Shown here: one piece after another, positions 1-8,965 of the stretch
Position numbering within the stretch: the first letter of the stretch is position 1
How the letters are laid out: every line of letters begins with the position of its first letter
NCBI RefSeq assembly: GCF_030504545.1
Contig: NZ_JAUKWP010000003.1
Span: 124,001 to 188,000, forward strand
DNA from: Lactobacillus sp. YT155
GTDB taxonomy: Bacteria > Bacillota > Bacilli > Lactobacillales > Lactobacillaceae
DNA length: 64,000 nucleotides
Direction of reading: 5' to 3'
Translations under genes and position numbers: made by a program
Notes under the pieces: generated by a model
Told to the model about the DNA's origin: nothing
Seen by the model: only the letters and a program-made list of their open reading frames with translations
Database searches by the model: none

Positions 1-1203
1 TCAGAGTCCGAATCTGCATCTAAAACTAAATCAGACTCTGAGTCGGCATCAAAAGCCAAATCTGAATCAGAGTCAGCATCTAAGACTAAATCAGAGTCCG
101 AATCAGCTTCTAAGACTAAGTCAGAATCCGAGTCAGCATCTAATACTAAATCAGAATCCGAATCAGCATCTAAGACTAAATCAGAGTCCGAATCAGCTTC
201 TAAGACTAAGTCAGAATCAGAATCGGCATCTAAGACTAAGTCCGAATCGGAATCTGCATCTAAAGCCAAATCAGAATCTGAGTCTGCATCCAAAGCTAAG
301 TCCGAATCGGAATCAGCTTCTAAGATGAAGTCAGAATCGGAATCAGCTTCTAAGACAAAATCAGAATCCGAGTCTGCATCTAAGACAAAATCAGAATCCG
401 AGTCTGCATCTAAGACAAAATCAGAATCCGAGTCTGCATCTAAGACTAAGTCAGAATCCGAATCTGCATCTAAAGCCAAATCAGAATCAGAGTCAGCCTC
501 AAAAGCTAAATCAGAATCAGAATCTGCATCAAAAGCTAAATCAGAATCAGAGTCAGCATCTAACATGGGACAATCTGAATCAGAATCGGCATCTAAGGCG
601 AAGTCAGAATCCGAGTCCTCATCTAAGACTAAATCAGAATCCGAATCTGCATCAAAAGCTAAATCAGAATCAGAGTCAGCTTCTAAGATGAAGTCAGAAT
701 CTGAATCCGCATCAAAAGCTAAATCAGAATCTGAGTCGGCATCAAAAGCTAAGTCCGAATCTGAATCAGCATCTAAGACAAAATCAGAGTCCGAGTCAGC
801 TTCTAAGACTAAGTCCGAATCTGAGTCCGCTTCTAAAGCCAAATCAGAATCAGAGTCAGCATCTAAGACTAAATCTGAATCAGAATCAACTTCTAAAATG
901 AAGTCAGAATCCGAATCTACATCTAAAACTAAGTCCGAATCTGAATCAGCATCTAAGGCAAAATCAGAATCCGAATCGGCATCAAAAACTAAGTCCGAGT
1001 CAGAGTCAGCATCTAAGACGAAGTCAGAATCAGAATCCGCATCTAAGACGAAATCAGAGTCCGAATCTGCATCTAAAACTAAATCTGAATCAGAGTCGGT
1101 ATCAAAAGCCAAATCTGAATCAGAGTCGGTATCAAAAGCCAAATCTGAATCCGAATCAGCATCAAAAGCTAAATCCGAATCTGAATCTGCTTCGAGAGAA
1201 AGA
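1..1203 (+). repeat. Tandem 30-bp repeat array encoding [10 protein letters not shown]
   Basis: There are 18 units of 30 bp (1-540), one 33-bp unit (541-573), 20 units of 30 bp (574-1173) and one degenerate last unit (1174-1203). The protein motif is almost invariant while Ser (tca/tct/tcc), Glu (gaa/gag) and Ala codons vary between units. Neighbouring copies such as 361-450 are nearly identical, which points to recent duplication. The array starts before the window. Confidence 0.95.
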
Positions 1204-1395
1204 CTACAGTCTGAAGCTCCAATCGAATCAACAGTAGCAGATCCTGTGGTTGAACATCGTTCCGAAACTCGTCTTCCACAAACAGGATCAGATGATAATA
1301 CTGCAGCGCAATCAGTTGGAATTGGTCTACTTGGACTAACCGCAGCTGCTGCAGCATATCGTCGCAAACGTAAGAAGGACGAATCCAACGAATAG
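1..1395 (+). CDS. Serine-rich repeat adhesin (SRRP), C-terminal part, LPXTG-anchored
   Basis: The reading frame is open from base 1, so the 5' end (signal peptide and binding region) lies outside the window. About 400 codons are visible: 39 full decapeptide units of the form [10 protein letters not shown] (x is T, A or M), a diverged fortieth, a short linker, then LPQTG at 1273-1287, a hydrophobic segment and an RRKRKK tail. This is a standard sortase A sorting signal. SRRPs are O-glycosylated on Ser/Thr in the cytoplasm and exported by the accessory Sec system, whose genes follow directly. Each unit has four Ser, two Glu and two Lys, so the repeat is close to charge-neutral, unlike the acidic repeats usual in the family. 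One unit (541-573) is 11 residues long and reads NMGQ instead of KxK. The family assignment is firm; the ligand cannot be inferred. Confidence 0.95.
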   Translation, partial: SESESASKTKSDSESASKAKSESESASKTKSESESASKTKSESESASNTKSESESASKTKSESESASKTKSESESASKTKSESESASKAKSESESASKAKSESESASKMKSESESASKTKSESESASKTKSESESASKTKSESESASKTKSESESASKAKSESESASKAKSESESASKAKSESESASNMGQSESESASKAKSESESSSKTKSESESASKAKSESESASKMKSESESASKAKSESESASKAKSESESASKTKSESESASKTKSESESASKAKSESESASKTKSESESTSKMKSESESTSKTKSESESASKAKSESESASKTKSESESASKTKSESESASKTKSESESASKTKSESESVSKAKSESESVSKAKSESESASKAKSESESASRERLQSEAPIESTVADPVVEHRSETRLPQTGSDDNTAAQSVGIGLLGLTAAAAAYRRKRKKDESNE

Positions 1396-1414
1396 GTTTC
1401 TACAGATTAACCTT

Positions 1415-1455
1415 AAAATCCATATTTGATTTGAAACATCTTGTATGGATTTTTT
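1415..1455 (+). terminator. Intrinsic terminator after the SRRP gene
   Basis: AAAATCCATA (1415-1424) pairs with TATGGATTTT (1444-1453) around a loop of about 19 nt, and the T-run extends to 1455. It lies between the adhesin stop and the secA2 SD, so it should end most adhesin transcripts and let secA2 and later genes be expressed at a lower, read-through level or from their own promoter. Confidence 0.75.
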
Positions 1456-1490
1456 GTGTATTGTCAACAAGAAAGGGGGAGAATATTTTA

Positions 1491-3830
1491 ATGGGTCACA
1501 AAAAGATTCTAAAACGAATTAATAAACTAGCTCCAATAATGGCAAAAATGACTGATTCAGAGTTACAAGCTCAAGTTGCTATTATTCGTGGAATGCTCGC
1601 TAACAACGAAGATGAGAATCAAATTCTTGCTACAGCTTTTGCTCTGGTCCGAGAAGCCGACAAGCGAATTATTGGATTATTTCCAAATGATGAACAAGTT
1701 CTAGGAGCCATCACGATCTATTACGGTGATATTGCTGAATTAAAAACCGGTGAAGGAAAAACTCTGGTGGCGACCATGCCCTTATTCCTACGAGCTCTTA
1801 GGACAAACGGAGTATTTCTCGTTACGACTAATGAGTATTTAGCTCATCGTGACTACTTAAAAAACCATAAATTGTTTGAATGGTTAGGACTGACAGTTTC
1901 TGATGGAGTAGCTGATAATGATGAAGAATTTCTCCATAGTGAAGTTAAAAAGAAAGTCTATGAAGCCGACATTATCTACACTTCAAATTCAGCCTTAGGC
2001 TTTGATTTCTTAATTGATGGACTAGCAGCAAACGAAAAAGGACAATTTCTTTGCGAATTGAATTACGCGATTTTGGATGAAGTTGACTCAATTCTTTTAG
2101 ATCAAGCACAAACACCACTGTTAATTTCAGGAGCACCAACGATTCAATCTAACTATTTCATTATCTGTAATTCGTTTGTTCTTACATTAGAAGAAGATAT
2201 CGATTACGAATATGACGAAGAGAAGCGCAGTGTCTGGCTAACTGAGCGTGGAATTGAAAATGCAAAAGATTATTTCTCAGTTCCTGAAATAATGAATATA
2301 GAGCACTTTGAATTATTTCAACATATTGTCTTAGCTCTAAAGGCGAATTTTGTTCTTAAAAAAGATCGTGACTATATAGTAGATGGCAATGAGATTAAAC
2401 TTCTTGATTACAAGAACGGTCGTATTATGAAAGGAATGAATCTTCAAGCTGGCCTCCAGCAGGCTGTTGAAGCTTTTGAGAATCTTCCTATTACAGCAGA
2501 AACTCAGACGATATCATCGGTTACTTATCAGAATTTATTCAGAAGTTTTAAAAAACTTTCCGGAATGACGGGAACTGCCAATACTAATAAGAGTGAGTTT
2601 ATCGAAACTTACAACATGACCGTTAAAAAAATAAAGACTCATAAAAAAGATATTCGAAAAGATTATAAACCCGAACGCTATGTGACTTTTGATGCCAAGA
2701 TGGAAGCTTCGTTAAAGAAAGTTCTTGAGTTACATAAAGTTGGACGGCCGGTGTTACTAATCACTGGTTCGGTTGATATTTCGGAATTATATTCAATGCA
2801 TTTACTGAACTTAGGAATTCCTCATAATGTCTTGAATGCCAAGAATAGTGCTAAAGAAGCAATGATAATTAAAGAAGCCGGGCGAAAAGGTTCGTTAACC
2901 GTGGCAACGGCTATGGCTGGTCGAGGGACAGACATTGTTGTCGATTCTGAAGCAGTTGAATTAGGTGGCTTGGCAGTAGTGATTGGTGAATTAATGTCGA
3001 GCTTAAGAATTGAGCTTCAAGCAAAAGGAAGAAGTGGCCGACAAGGGCTACCAGGGGATACCTATACTTATGAATCATTAGAAGATGATGTAATCAAAGC
3101 GAATGTCCAAGAAAACATTCAAAAATACTATGATCGACATAAGAACAAAACAGATAAAATTCGTTCATTTAAAATTAACCGAGAATTTTCGAATGCTCAA
3201 TCAAAATCTGAAGACAATAGTTATTCCGCTCGTTTTAACAATTTACAATACGATGAAGTTCAACGATTGCAAAAAGGATTTATCGATGAAATTCGCAGTA
3301 CAATTTTGAAAATCAATGAAGTAAGTAAATTAGAAAGAATTTTTATTTCGATTGCTAAAGATACTATCAATGAAAATTTTCAAACTAAGCAGCAAATTTC
3401 TCGAGCTGAATTGAAACGCTATATTTTTGACAGAGTTGATTATAACTTCAAGGAAAATATGTTTGAGAATCAGCCGGAAATGTTCACTTCGAAACAAGCA
3501 ATTGAATTTCTAATGAAATTATTAGGTGAGAATTTACAAAATCGTAAGAGTGAATTAGATGATGAAGAAGCTTTTATTGAATATATAAAAATAGCTATGT
3601 TAAAAGCAATTGATGATTGTTGGAGTGGTCAAGTAGATTCCTTAAATCAATTACGAATGGTTGTTGCACAAAGAGCTTCAGCCCAACGTGATCCAGTTTT
3701 AGAGTATGAAAATGAAGCACGGCAATCGTATGAATTATATCGAGATATTTGTCAAAGAAATATCTTAAAAAATGTTGCATTGAGTCTGTTTGAAATTCAT
3801 AAAGGAGAGTTAATAGTTACTTTTCCTTAG
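1491..3830 (+). CDS. secA2: Accessory Sec translocase motor SecA2
   Basis: This 779-residue SecA-type ATPase powers export of the glycosylated adhesin through SecY2. A Walker A (TGEGKT) lies near residue 86, a DEVDS DEAD-box variant near 196, and a GRGTDI helicase motif near 477; the protein lacks the long zinc-binding C-terminus of housekeeping SecA. I chose ATG 1491 because GAAAGGGGGAG sits at 1471-1481. The frame stays open upstream to a TTG at 1431, but that lies inside the preceding terminator and has no SD. The protein is SecA2 rather than SecA1 because it sits between an SRRP gene and gtfA/gtfB/secY2/asp1-3. It heads the export and glycosylation operon. Confidence 0.95.
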   Translation: MGHKKILKRINKLAPIMAKMTDSELQAQVAIIRGMLANNEDENQILATAFALVREADKRIIGLFPNDEQVLGAITIYYGDIAELKTGEGKTLVATMPLFLRALRTNGVFLVTTNEYLAHRDYLKNHKLFEWLGLTVSDGVADNDEEFLHSEVKKKVYEADIIYTSNSALGFDFLIDGLAANEKGQFLCELNYAILDEVDSILLDQAQTPLLISGAPTIQSNYFIICNSFVLTLEEDIDYEYDEEKRSVWLTERGIENAKDYFSVPEIMNIEHFELFQHIVLALKANFVLKKDRDYIVDGNEIKLLDYKNGRIMKGMNLQAGLQQAVEAFENLPITAETQTISSVTYQNLFRSFKKLSGMTGTANTNKSEFIETYNMTVKKIKTHKKDIRKDYKPERYVTFDAKMEASLKKVLELHKVGRPVLLITGSVDISELYSMHLLNLGIPHNVLNAKNSAKEAMIIKEAGRKGSLTVATAMAGRGTDIVVDSEAVELGGLAVVIGELMSSLRIELQAKGRSGRQGLPGDTYTYESLEDDVIKANVQENIQKYYDRHKNKTDKIRSFKINREFSNAQSKSEDNSYSARFNNLQYDEVQRLQKGFIDEIRSTILKINEVSKLERIFISIAKDTINENFQTKQQISRAELKRYIFDRVDYNFKENMFENQPEMFTSKQAIEFLMKLLGENLQNRKSELDDEEAFIEYIKIAMLKAIDDCWSGQVDSLNQLRMVVAQRASAQRDPVLEYENEARQSYELYRDICQRNILKNVALSLFEIHKGELIVTFP

Positions 3831-3838
3831 ACTATTAA
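3801..3838 (+). promoter_or_regulatory. SD plus hairpin at the secA2 stop, before the first glycosyltransferase
   Basis: AAAGGAG (3801-3807) lies inside the end of secA2 and is followed by an 8-bp inverted repeat, TTAATAGT (3810-3817) with ACTATTAA (3831-3838), that spans the secA2 stop. No SD lies immediately before the next ATG at 3853, and its frame has no earlier start back to a stop at 3814. Folding would bring the SD closer to the ATG; re-initiation after secA2 is the simpler alternative. Confidence 0.4.
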
Positions 3839-3852
3839 TAAATTCAAAAACC

Positions 3853-4875
3853 ATGGAAAAATATATTACTAATCTGTACGGACATGACGTCAACAGTACA
3901 GCTATGAATGCACAACATCTAGTTTCAGATATTGGTAAAAAAGAAGGATATCGGGAGTTAGCCATCCCTTCATTTCGAACAGCTGATGATACTGACATTG
4001 AAATCGAAAAAAGAGTCGACGGTATTTTGACTCCCTTATGGCCTGAAAATTTGGTAGTGGCTCAGATGCCAACCTGGAACGGAATAGCCTTTGATGAAGT
4101 CTTTTTAACTCGACTTAGTGAACGTGTGGATAAGCTAGTTGTTTTTATTCATGACTTCGTGCCCTTAATGTTCGAGAACAATTATTATCTGATGGAACGC
4201 TATCTAGCGGCCTATAATAGGGCTCAATTGGTAATAGTTCCTACTGAAAAGATGGCGCAAAAATTAGTATCTGAAGGGCTAACGACACCTTATATCATTC
4301 AAGGAATCTGGGATCATTTGACTCCGTTAGTTCAACTAGGTAAGCCAGAATTTGAACGTCGTCTGAATTTTGCTGGTAATATTAATCGTTTTCCGTTTGT
4401 TAATGAGTGGGATAAAGAGATTCAACTGGATATTTTTAGTGATCCAGTTGGAAATGACGGAATTATTTTGGACACTGAAGTTCGCAAGATGAAGGGATTT
4501 ATGCGTGATGATTTACTACTTCACGAATTGAATAAGGGTGGTTTTGGACTTGTTTGGAGTGAAGATATTGAAAACCAAGCCGAACGTGAATATTCCACTA
4601 TGAATGTTTCGTTTAAATTCAGTGCCTATCTGGCGGCCGGAATACCGCTTATTGTTAATGAAGGACTGGGTAAACAAGCATTTGTTGAGAAGAATCAAAT
4701 TGGTTATGTCGCAAAAACTTTGGATGATGCGGTTAATTACGTAAAAAATATCTCGGAAACTGAGTATGAGCAGTTAGTTCTAAACGTCAGCCAGGTATCT
4801 TGGTTAGTTCAAGATGGATTCTTTACTAGGAAACTCTTAGTTGAAATTGAAGAATACTTACTTTTGAAACATTAA
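3853..4875 (+). CDS. Gtf3/Nss-type glycosyltransferase (short type, copy 1)
   Basis: This 340-residue cytoplasmic protein belongs to the family of streptococcal Gtf3 (often labelled nucleotide sugar synthetase-like, CAZy GT113), which adds a sugar to the GlcNAc placed on SRRPs by GtfA-GtfB. It carries the N-terminal ITNLYGH motif, a central VVFIHDFVPLMF stretch and a C-terminal LVWSEDIENQAE followed by KFSAYLAAGIPLIVN, where the family binds the sugar donor. It is a tandem paralogue of the next gene, 11 bp away: the protein motifs match closely while the DNA has drifted, so the duplication is old. The donor sugar cannot be read from sequence. There is no local SD (see 3801-3838). Confidence 0.85.
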   Translation: MEKYITNLYGHDVNSTAMNAQHLVSDIGKKEGYRELAIPSFRTADDTDIEIEKRVDGILTPLWPENLVVAQMPTWNGIAFDEVFLTRLSERVDKLVVFIHDFVPLMFENNYYLMERYLAAYNRAQLVIVPTEKMAQKLVSEGLTTPYIIQGIWDHLTPLVQLGKPEFERRLNFAGNINRFPFVNEWDKEIQLDIFSDPVGNDGIILDTEVRKMKGFMRDDLLLHELNKGGFGLVWSEDIENQAEREYSTMNVSFKFSAYLAAGIPLIVNEGLGKQAFVEKNQIGYVAKTLDDAVNYVKNISETEYEQLVLNVSQVSWLVQDGFFTRKLLVEIEEYLLLKH

Positions 4876-4885
4876 AGGGGGAACT

Positions 4886-5911
4886 ATGAAAAAATTTATT
4901 ACTAATTTGTATGGACACAGTTATTTCAGTACTGCCAAGAATGCCCAACAAATGGTTACTAAAAGTGCTCTAGAACAAGGCTATATCGAATTAGCTGTTC
5001 CAACATATGGGACAGCTGATGATAGTGAAACTGAATTGAGTAAGCGAATTGATGCAATCCTAGCTCGAGTAGAAAGAGACGATTTACTTATTCTACAAAC
5101 CCCAACTTGGAACCAATTTGAGTTTGAAGAAGCCTTCATTGACCAGGTATTAAAACGAGAAATACATTTGGTTGTTTTTATTCAAGATTTAATTCCTTTA
5201 ATGTTTGAGAACAATTATTATTTGATGCCTCGTTTTGTTGAAGCATATAACAAGGCTGAATTAGTAATTGTTCCTTCGGAAAAAATGGGTAATAAATTAA
5301 TAGCAGAAGGCCTAAAAGTTCCTTACGTAGTTCAAGGAATCTGGGATCACTTAACCAAGACCGATGATTATTCAAAACCTTATTTCCTGAAAGAAATTAA
5401 TTTTGTTGGTAATTTCATTCGGTTTCCGTTTTCAATAACTTGGAACAAAGACATCCCTTTGAATGTCTATTGTCGACCAACAGGACCCAATGAGGAAACA
5501 GTTGAAAGTACAAATCACATGAATGTGAAAGGCTACTTGGAAGATGAATTACTATTACATGAACTTAATAGAGGCGGATTTGGCCTTGTCTGGAGTGAAG
5601 ACATTGAAAATCAAGCCGAAAGAGAATACTCAACTATGAATGCTTCATTTAAGTTTAGTACTTATTTAGCAGCTGGAATTCCAATTATTGTTAACAAGGG
5701 ATTGAATAAAGAAAACTTTGTAAAAAAATATGGAATTGGTTATGTTGCTGAATCTCTTGATGAAGTTGCAAAAATTGTAACCGAGGCAACTGAACCAGAA
5801 TATGAGGTGTTGGTACAAAACGTGAAGAATATCTCACAGTTAGTTAGAGAGGGCTTCTTTACTAAGAAACTATTACTTGAGGTTGAAGAACGAATACTAT
5901 TAGAACACTAA
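4886..5911 (+). CDS. Gtf3/Nss-type glycosyltransferase (short type, copy 2)
   Basis: This 341-residue paralogue of the preceding gene shares ITNLYGH at the N-terminus, LIPLMFENNYYLM in the middle and GGFGLVWSEDIENQAEREYS near residue 235, then the KFSTYLAAGIPIIVN donor-site segment. A strong AAAGGGGGA precedes the ATG. It is expected to act in the cytoplasm on GlcNAc-primed SRRP, probably adding glucose or another hexose as a second or alternative sugar. Two side-by-side copies suggest either a two-step extension or different donor use. The family assignment is sound; specificity is unknown. Confidence 0.85.
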   Translation: MKKFITNLYGHSYFSTAKNAQQMVTKSALEQGYIELAVPTYGTADDSETELSKRIDAILARVERDDLLILQTPTWNQFEFEEAFIDQVLKREIHLVVFIQDLIPLMFENNYYLMPRFVEAYNKAELVIVPSEKMGNKLIAEGLKVPYVVQGIWDHLTKTDDYSKPYFLKEINFVGNFIRFPFSITWNKDIPLNVYCRPTGPNEETVESTNHMNVKGYLEDELLLHELNRGGFGLVWSEDIENQAEREYSTMNASFKFSTYLAAGIPIIVNKGLNKENFVKKYGIGYVAESLDEVAKIVTEATEPEYEVLVQNVKNISQLVREGFFTKKLLLEVEERILLEH

Positions 5912-5923
5912 AGGGATGATAAT

Positions 5924-7435
5924 ATGACAATTTATAATCTTAATATTGGTATTGGTTGGGCAAGTAGTGGTGTTGAATATGCTCAAGCATATCGAAGTAA
6001 TATTTTTAAGAAAAATAAGCAAAAGGCAAAGTTTATTTTCACTGATTTATTTGATGAAAATCTCGAACCAATGACCAAGAACATTGGTTTTGATGATGAG
6101 GAAATCATTTGGATGTATCAGTTCTTTACTGATGTCAAAATTAGTCCAACTACCTTTACATATAGTGATTTAGAAGCAACCTTTGGAACCGAACCTGAAG
6201 AAATAAAAGATGAAGGTTATGGGAAATACTATAGCTTTGACAACAATAAAACAGTTATTAAAGCTTTTCATGATACCCACTGCGGCCCAGATGCTGTTCA
6301 TCTGGTTCATACCTATGTAAATGGTGATTTAATTCAAAAGGATAACTATACCTACGTTAAAACATTCTCTGAGTACTATAAGCCTAATGAAAATAGCGAT
6401 AATCTCTATCAACGTCGTTTCTTTAACGAGAATGGTTCGGTTGCCTATGATGAACTATTAAATGGTGAACAGAGTTTGTATATTTTTGAAGATCGGACAA
6501 TTTACTCCAAAGAAGCATTGTCAGAGTACTTTTTAAGATCATTAGGAATGAATGAGAATGACATTTTGATTATGGATCGTTCAACTGACAATGGACCGTC
6601 AATTATTAAAACCAAGGACTATACACGAGTTAAAGTTGGCGTAGTGGTACACGCAGAACATTTCAATGAGCCAATTACCACTGAAGATCATATCCTTTGG
6701 AATAATTTTTATGAATACCAATTTGAAAATGCAGATAGTATCGACTTCTTCATTACAGCAACAGAATTACAAAAACAACTTATCGAAGAGCAATTTGTTA
6801 AATATCACAAAGGTAATATCAAAATTTATGCAATTCCGGTTGGAAGTATTGATAAATTAACGGTTGGAAATAACCGCCAGAAGCACTCATTAATAACTGC
6901 TTCACGTTTGGCAGGCGAAAAACATGTTGATTGGTTAGTCGAAGCTGTTATTAAAGCACATGAACAAATTAATGACCTTAGTCTGGATATCTATGGACTT
7001 GGTTCACAGATGATGAAATTACAACAAATGATTGAAGCAGCTAATGCCGGTAGTTATATCAGAGTCATGGGACACCGGGATTTAACCGATATATATTGCG
7101 AATACGATGGTTATATTTCGGGATCAACAAGTGAAGGTTTTGGACTAACTTTACTGGAAGCTGTTGGTTCAGGTCTACCTTTGATTGGCTTAGATGTTAA
7201 GTACGGTAATCAAACATTTATTGATGATGGTGAGAATGGTTATTTACTTGAATACTACAAAAATGACACCCCGCAAAACATTCAAGATTTAGCAGATGCC
7301 ATAGTCAAGATGATGTCTGATGATGAAAAAATGGAACAAATGCGACAGCATTCTTATGAAATTGCAAAAGATTATCTTACGCAAAGAGTTCAAGAGAAAT
7401 GGATTCAATTAGAAAAGGAGCAAGTCAATGATTAA
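5924..7435 (+). CDS. gtfA: Adhesin O-GlcNAc transferase, catalytic subunit GtfA
   Basis: This 503-residue GT-B-fold enzyme (GT4) starts with YNLNIGIGWASSGVEYAQ, the signature N-terminus of GtfA from SRRP loci. The C-terminal half carries the GT4 donor site: SRLAGEKHVDWLV near residue 325 and SGSTSEGFGLTLLEAVG near residue 403, with the Glu pair typical of retaining GT4 enzymes. With GtfB it transfers GlcNAc from UDP-GlcNAc to Ser/Thr of the SRRP, the first glycosylation step. It has an AAAGGGATG SD and overlaps gtfB by 8 bp, consistent with a fixed subunit ratio. Confidence 0.93.
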   Translation: MTIYNLNIGIGWASSGVEYAQAYRSNIFKKNKQKAKFIFTDLFDENLEPMTKNIGFDDEEIIWMYQFFTDVKISPTTFTYSDLEATFGTEPEEIKDEGYGKYYSFDNNKTVIKAFHDTHCGPDAVHLVHTYVNGDLIQKDNYTYVKTFSEYYKPNENSDNLYQRRFFNENGSVAYDELLNGEQSLYIFEDRTIYSKEALSEYFLRSLGMNENDILIMDRSTDNGPSIIKTKDYTRVKVGVVVHAEHFNEPITTEDHILWNNFYEYQFENADSIDFFITATELQKQLIEEQFVKYHKGNIKIYAIPVGSIDKLTVGNNRQKHSLITASRLAGEKHVDWLVEAVIKAHEQINDLSLDIYGLGSQMMKLQQMIEAANAGSYIRVMGHRDLTDIYCEYDGYISGSTSEGFGLTLLEAVGSGLPLIGLDVKYGNQTFIDDGENGYLLEYYKNDTPQNIQDLADAIVKMMSDDEKMEQMRQHSYEIAKDYLTQRVQEKWIQLEKEQVND

Positions 7436-8762
7436 CTTATTTGATAAATATGACGCGAAATCATCTGATTTGAAGAATTCTTTGGAAGCTGCGGGGATAA
7501 AAAATACAACGGTAATTCTTAATGATGATGGTTTCTTATTTGATGGAGCTACATCACCAATTGCTTTTTTCACTGGGATGTACGATGTTCAGGAAAAAAC
7601 ACCACCAAAGTTTTTCAATGAAGTACCTACACCTAATTATTGGGAGATTCGTGGCAGTTCTCAAAGTGGTGAGATATTTGAAGGGTACAAAAAACGTGCT
7701 GAGATAGTTTATTCCGATCGTGACGAAGACTATCGAATTATTAAAGAGGTTAAATGGTTCAATGATTTGGATCGAATTCGACAAGTTGATTATTACAATA
7801 AATACGGAAATCTCTTTGCGAAGAAGACCTTCAGTGATGGGGAAGTTACATTAACGACTTTCCTTAATCTAGAGAAGCAAGAAGTAATCTTGATGAATCA
7901 TATTACTAAGTCGATTCAAGTGACCTATGAAGACAAGAATTACATCTTTGATTCATATATTGATTTTGTGATTTTTTACTTCAAGTGTGCAGAATTTAAC
8001 CTTAATTCTATTTATTATAATTCGCTAGCCGATCCGTTCTTCATTGTGGATGCCTTGGAGAAATTTCAAGATAGCAACAGCACTTCTCACGTACTATTTT
8101 GGCAGGAAGAATCACAAGAAATGCCGGGAAATATGCGCTCAATTATTGACAGTGATAGTTCAATAACCAAAAAGATTGTTGTTCAGGATAGAGATGAATT
8201 TGTAAGACTACAAAATCAAACAGACGATCAAAATATCTTGAACTATCTGGGATTCATTTATCAATACAATGAGAACACTGATATGAGTAAATCAGCATAT
8301 ATTCTGACTAATTCTGATAATGTTGAACGTCTTCAAGAGATAGTCAATGGGTTGCCTGATTGGAAGATATATGTAGCAGCTTTAACAGAAATGTCAGACA
8401 AATTAATGGCATTCGAAAGATATAACAATGTAGTACTTGAACCTTCGACGACAATCGAAGATGTTCATCAGAGATGTGAGGAATGTTCATTCTATCTAGA
8501 TATTAATCACAATAATGAAGTGTTAAATATCGTTCGGCGAGAATTTGATTCCAATAAACTGATTTTCGCCTTTGATAATACCATCCACAATCGTTTATTT
8601 ATTAATGAAGACAACGTAATTAATCATGAGTCACCAGAACTATTAATTCACAGACTAGAAGCTGCTTCAAGAGATTATGCGACCTACAAGCAAGAGCTTA
8701 CCAAACAAAGAGATTCAATCGGTCAAGCAACCGTTGCAGAATATAGAAGGATTTTGATATGA
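7428..8762 (+). CDS. gtfB: Adhesin glycosylation co-chaperone GtfB
   Basis: This 444-residue partner of GtfA resembles a glycosyltransferase fold but in studied systems acts as the acceptor-binding, stabilising subunit of the GtfA-GtfB complex. Evidence is its position, the translational overlap with gtfA, and the N-terminal region (DGFLFDGATSPIAFFTG, near residues 34-50) followed by FFNEVPTPNYWEI, which is typical of GtfB. A strong AAAGGAG SD lies inside the gtfA end. No intact donor-site motif like the one in GtfA is visible, which fits a non-catalytic role. Confidence 0.9.
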   Translation: MINLFDKYDAKSSDLKNSLEAAGIKNTTVILNDDGFLFDGATSPIAFFTGMYDVQEKTPPKFFNEVPTPNYWEIRGSSQSGEIFEGYKKRAEIVYSDRDEDYRIIKEVKWFNDLDRIRQVDYYNKYGNLFAKKTFSDGEVTLTTFLNLEKQEVILMNHITKSIQVTYEDKNYIFDSYIDFVIFYFKCAEFNLNSIYYNSLADPFFIVDALEKFQDSNSTSHVLFWQEESQEMPGNMRSIIDSDSSITKKIVVQDRDEFVRLQNQTDDQNILNYLGFIYQYNENTDMSKSAYILTNSDNVERLQEIVNGLPDWKIYVAALTEMSDKLMAFERYNNVVLEPSTTIEDVHQRCEECSFYLDINHNNEVLNIVRREFDSNKLIFAFDNTIHNRLFINEDNVINHESPELLIHRLEAASRDYATYKQELTKQRDSIGQATVAEYRRILI

Positions 8763-8941
8763 CAAAGAAAAACCCAATTGAAGAAGAGATAGCAAAAAAA
8801 ACCGAAAAAGTTCATACAGAAACTAATTTAATTAACAAAAAAACCAAGCGAAATAGCTTGGCAATTATTACTTCGGTATTACTTTTCTCAGGAATTATGG
8901 CGAGTCTTATTCTGATAATAATTAATATTCTTTCAAAATAA
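8759..8941 (+). CDS. Small single-pass membrane protein, candidate SecE/Asp4-like accessory Sec subunit
   Basis: This 60-residue protein has about 34 charged, Lys/Glu-rich residues followed by one hydrophobic segment (about residues 35-58) and a two-residue tail. It overlaps gtfB by 4 bp (ATGA) and lies 24 bp before secY2. Streptococcal systems encode Asp4 and Asp5, small proteins compared to SecE and SecG, near this place. A charged N-terminus with a C-terminal membrane helix fits a minimal SecE, but the sequence is too short for me to recognise homology. I infer the role from topology and position only. It shows no signal-peptide cleavage site. Confidence 0.6.
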   Translation: MTKKNPIEEEIAKKTEKVHTETNLINKKTKRNSLAIITSVLLFSGIMASLILIIINILSK

Positions 8942-8965
8942 GTCACAAACGAGAGTAGTTAAATT

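Noticed and set aside
1-1203. Regular 30-bp repeats, looking at first like a CRISPR array
   Set aside because: The repeats are head-to-tail without unique spacers, keep one reading frame and encode [10 protein letters not shown], so they are protein-coding.
1169-1357. Antisense frames over the SRRP gene
   Set aside because: Shadow of repeated sense codons; no SD or own promoter.
1431-1490. Upstream TTG start for SecA2
   Set aside because: It lies within the SRRP terminator loop and has no SD; ATG 1491 follows a strong SD.
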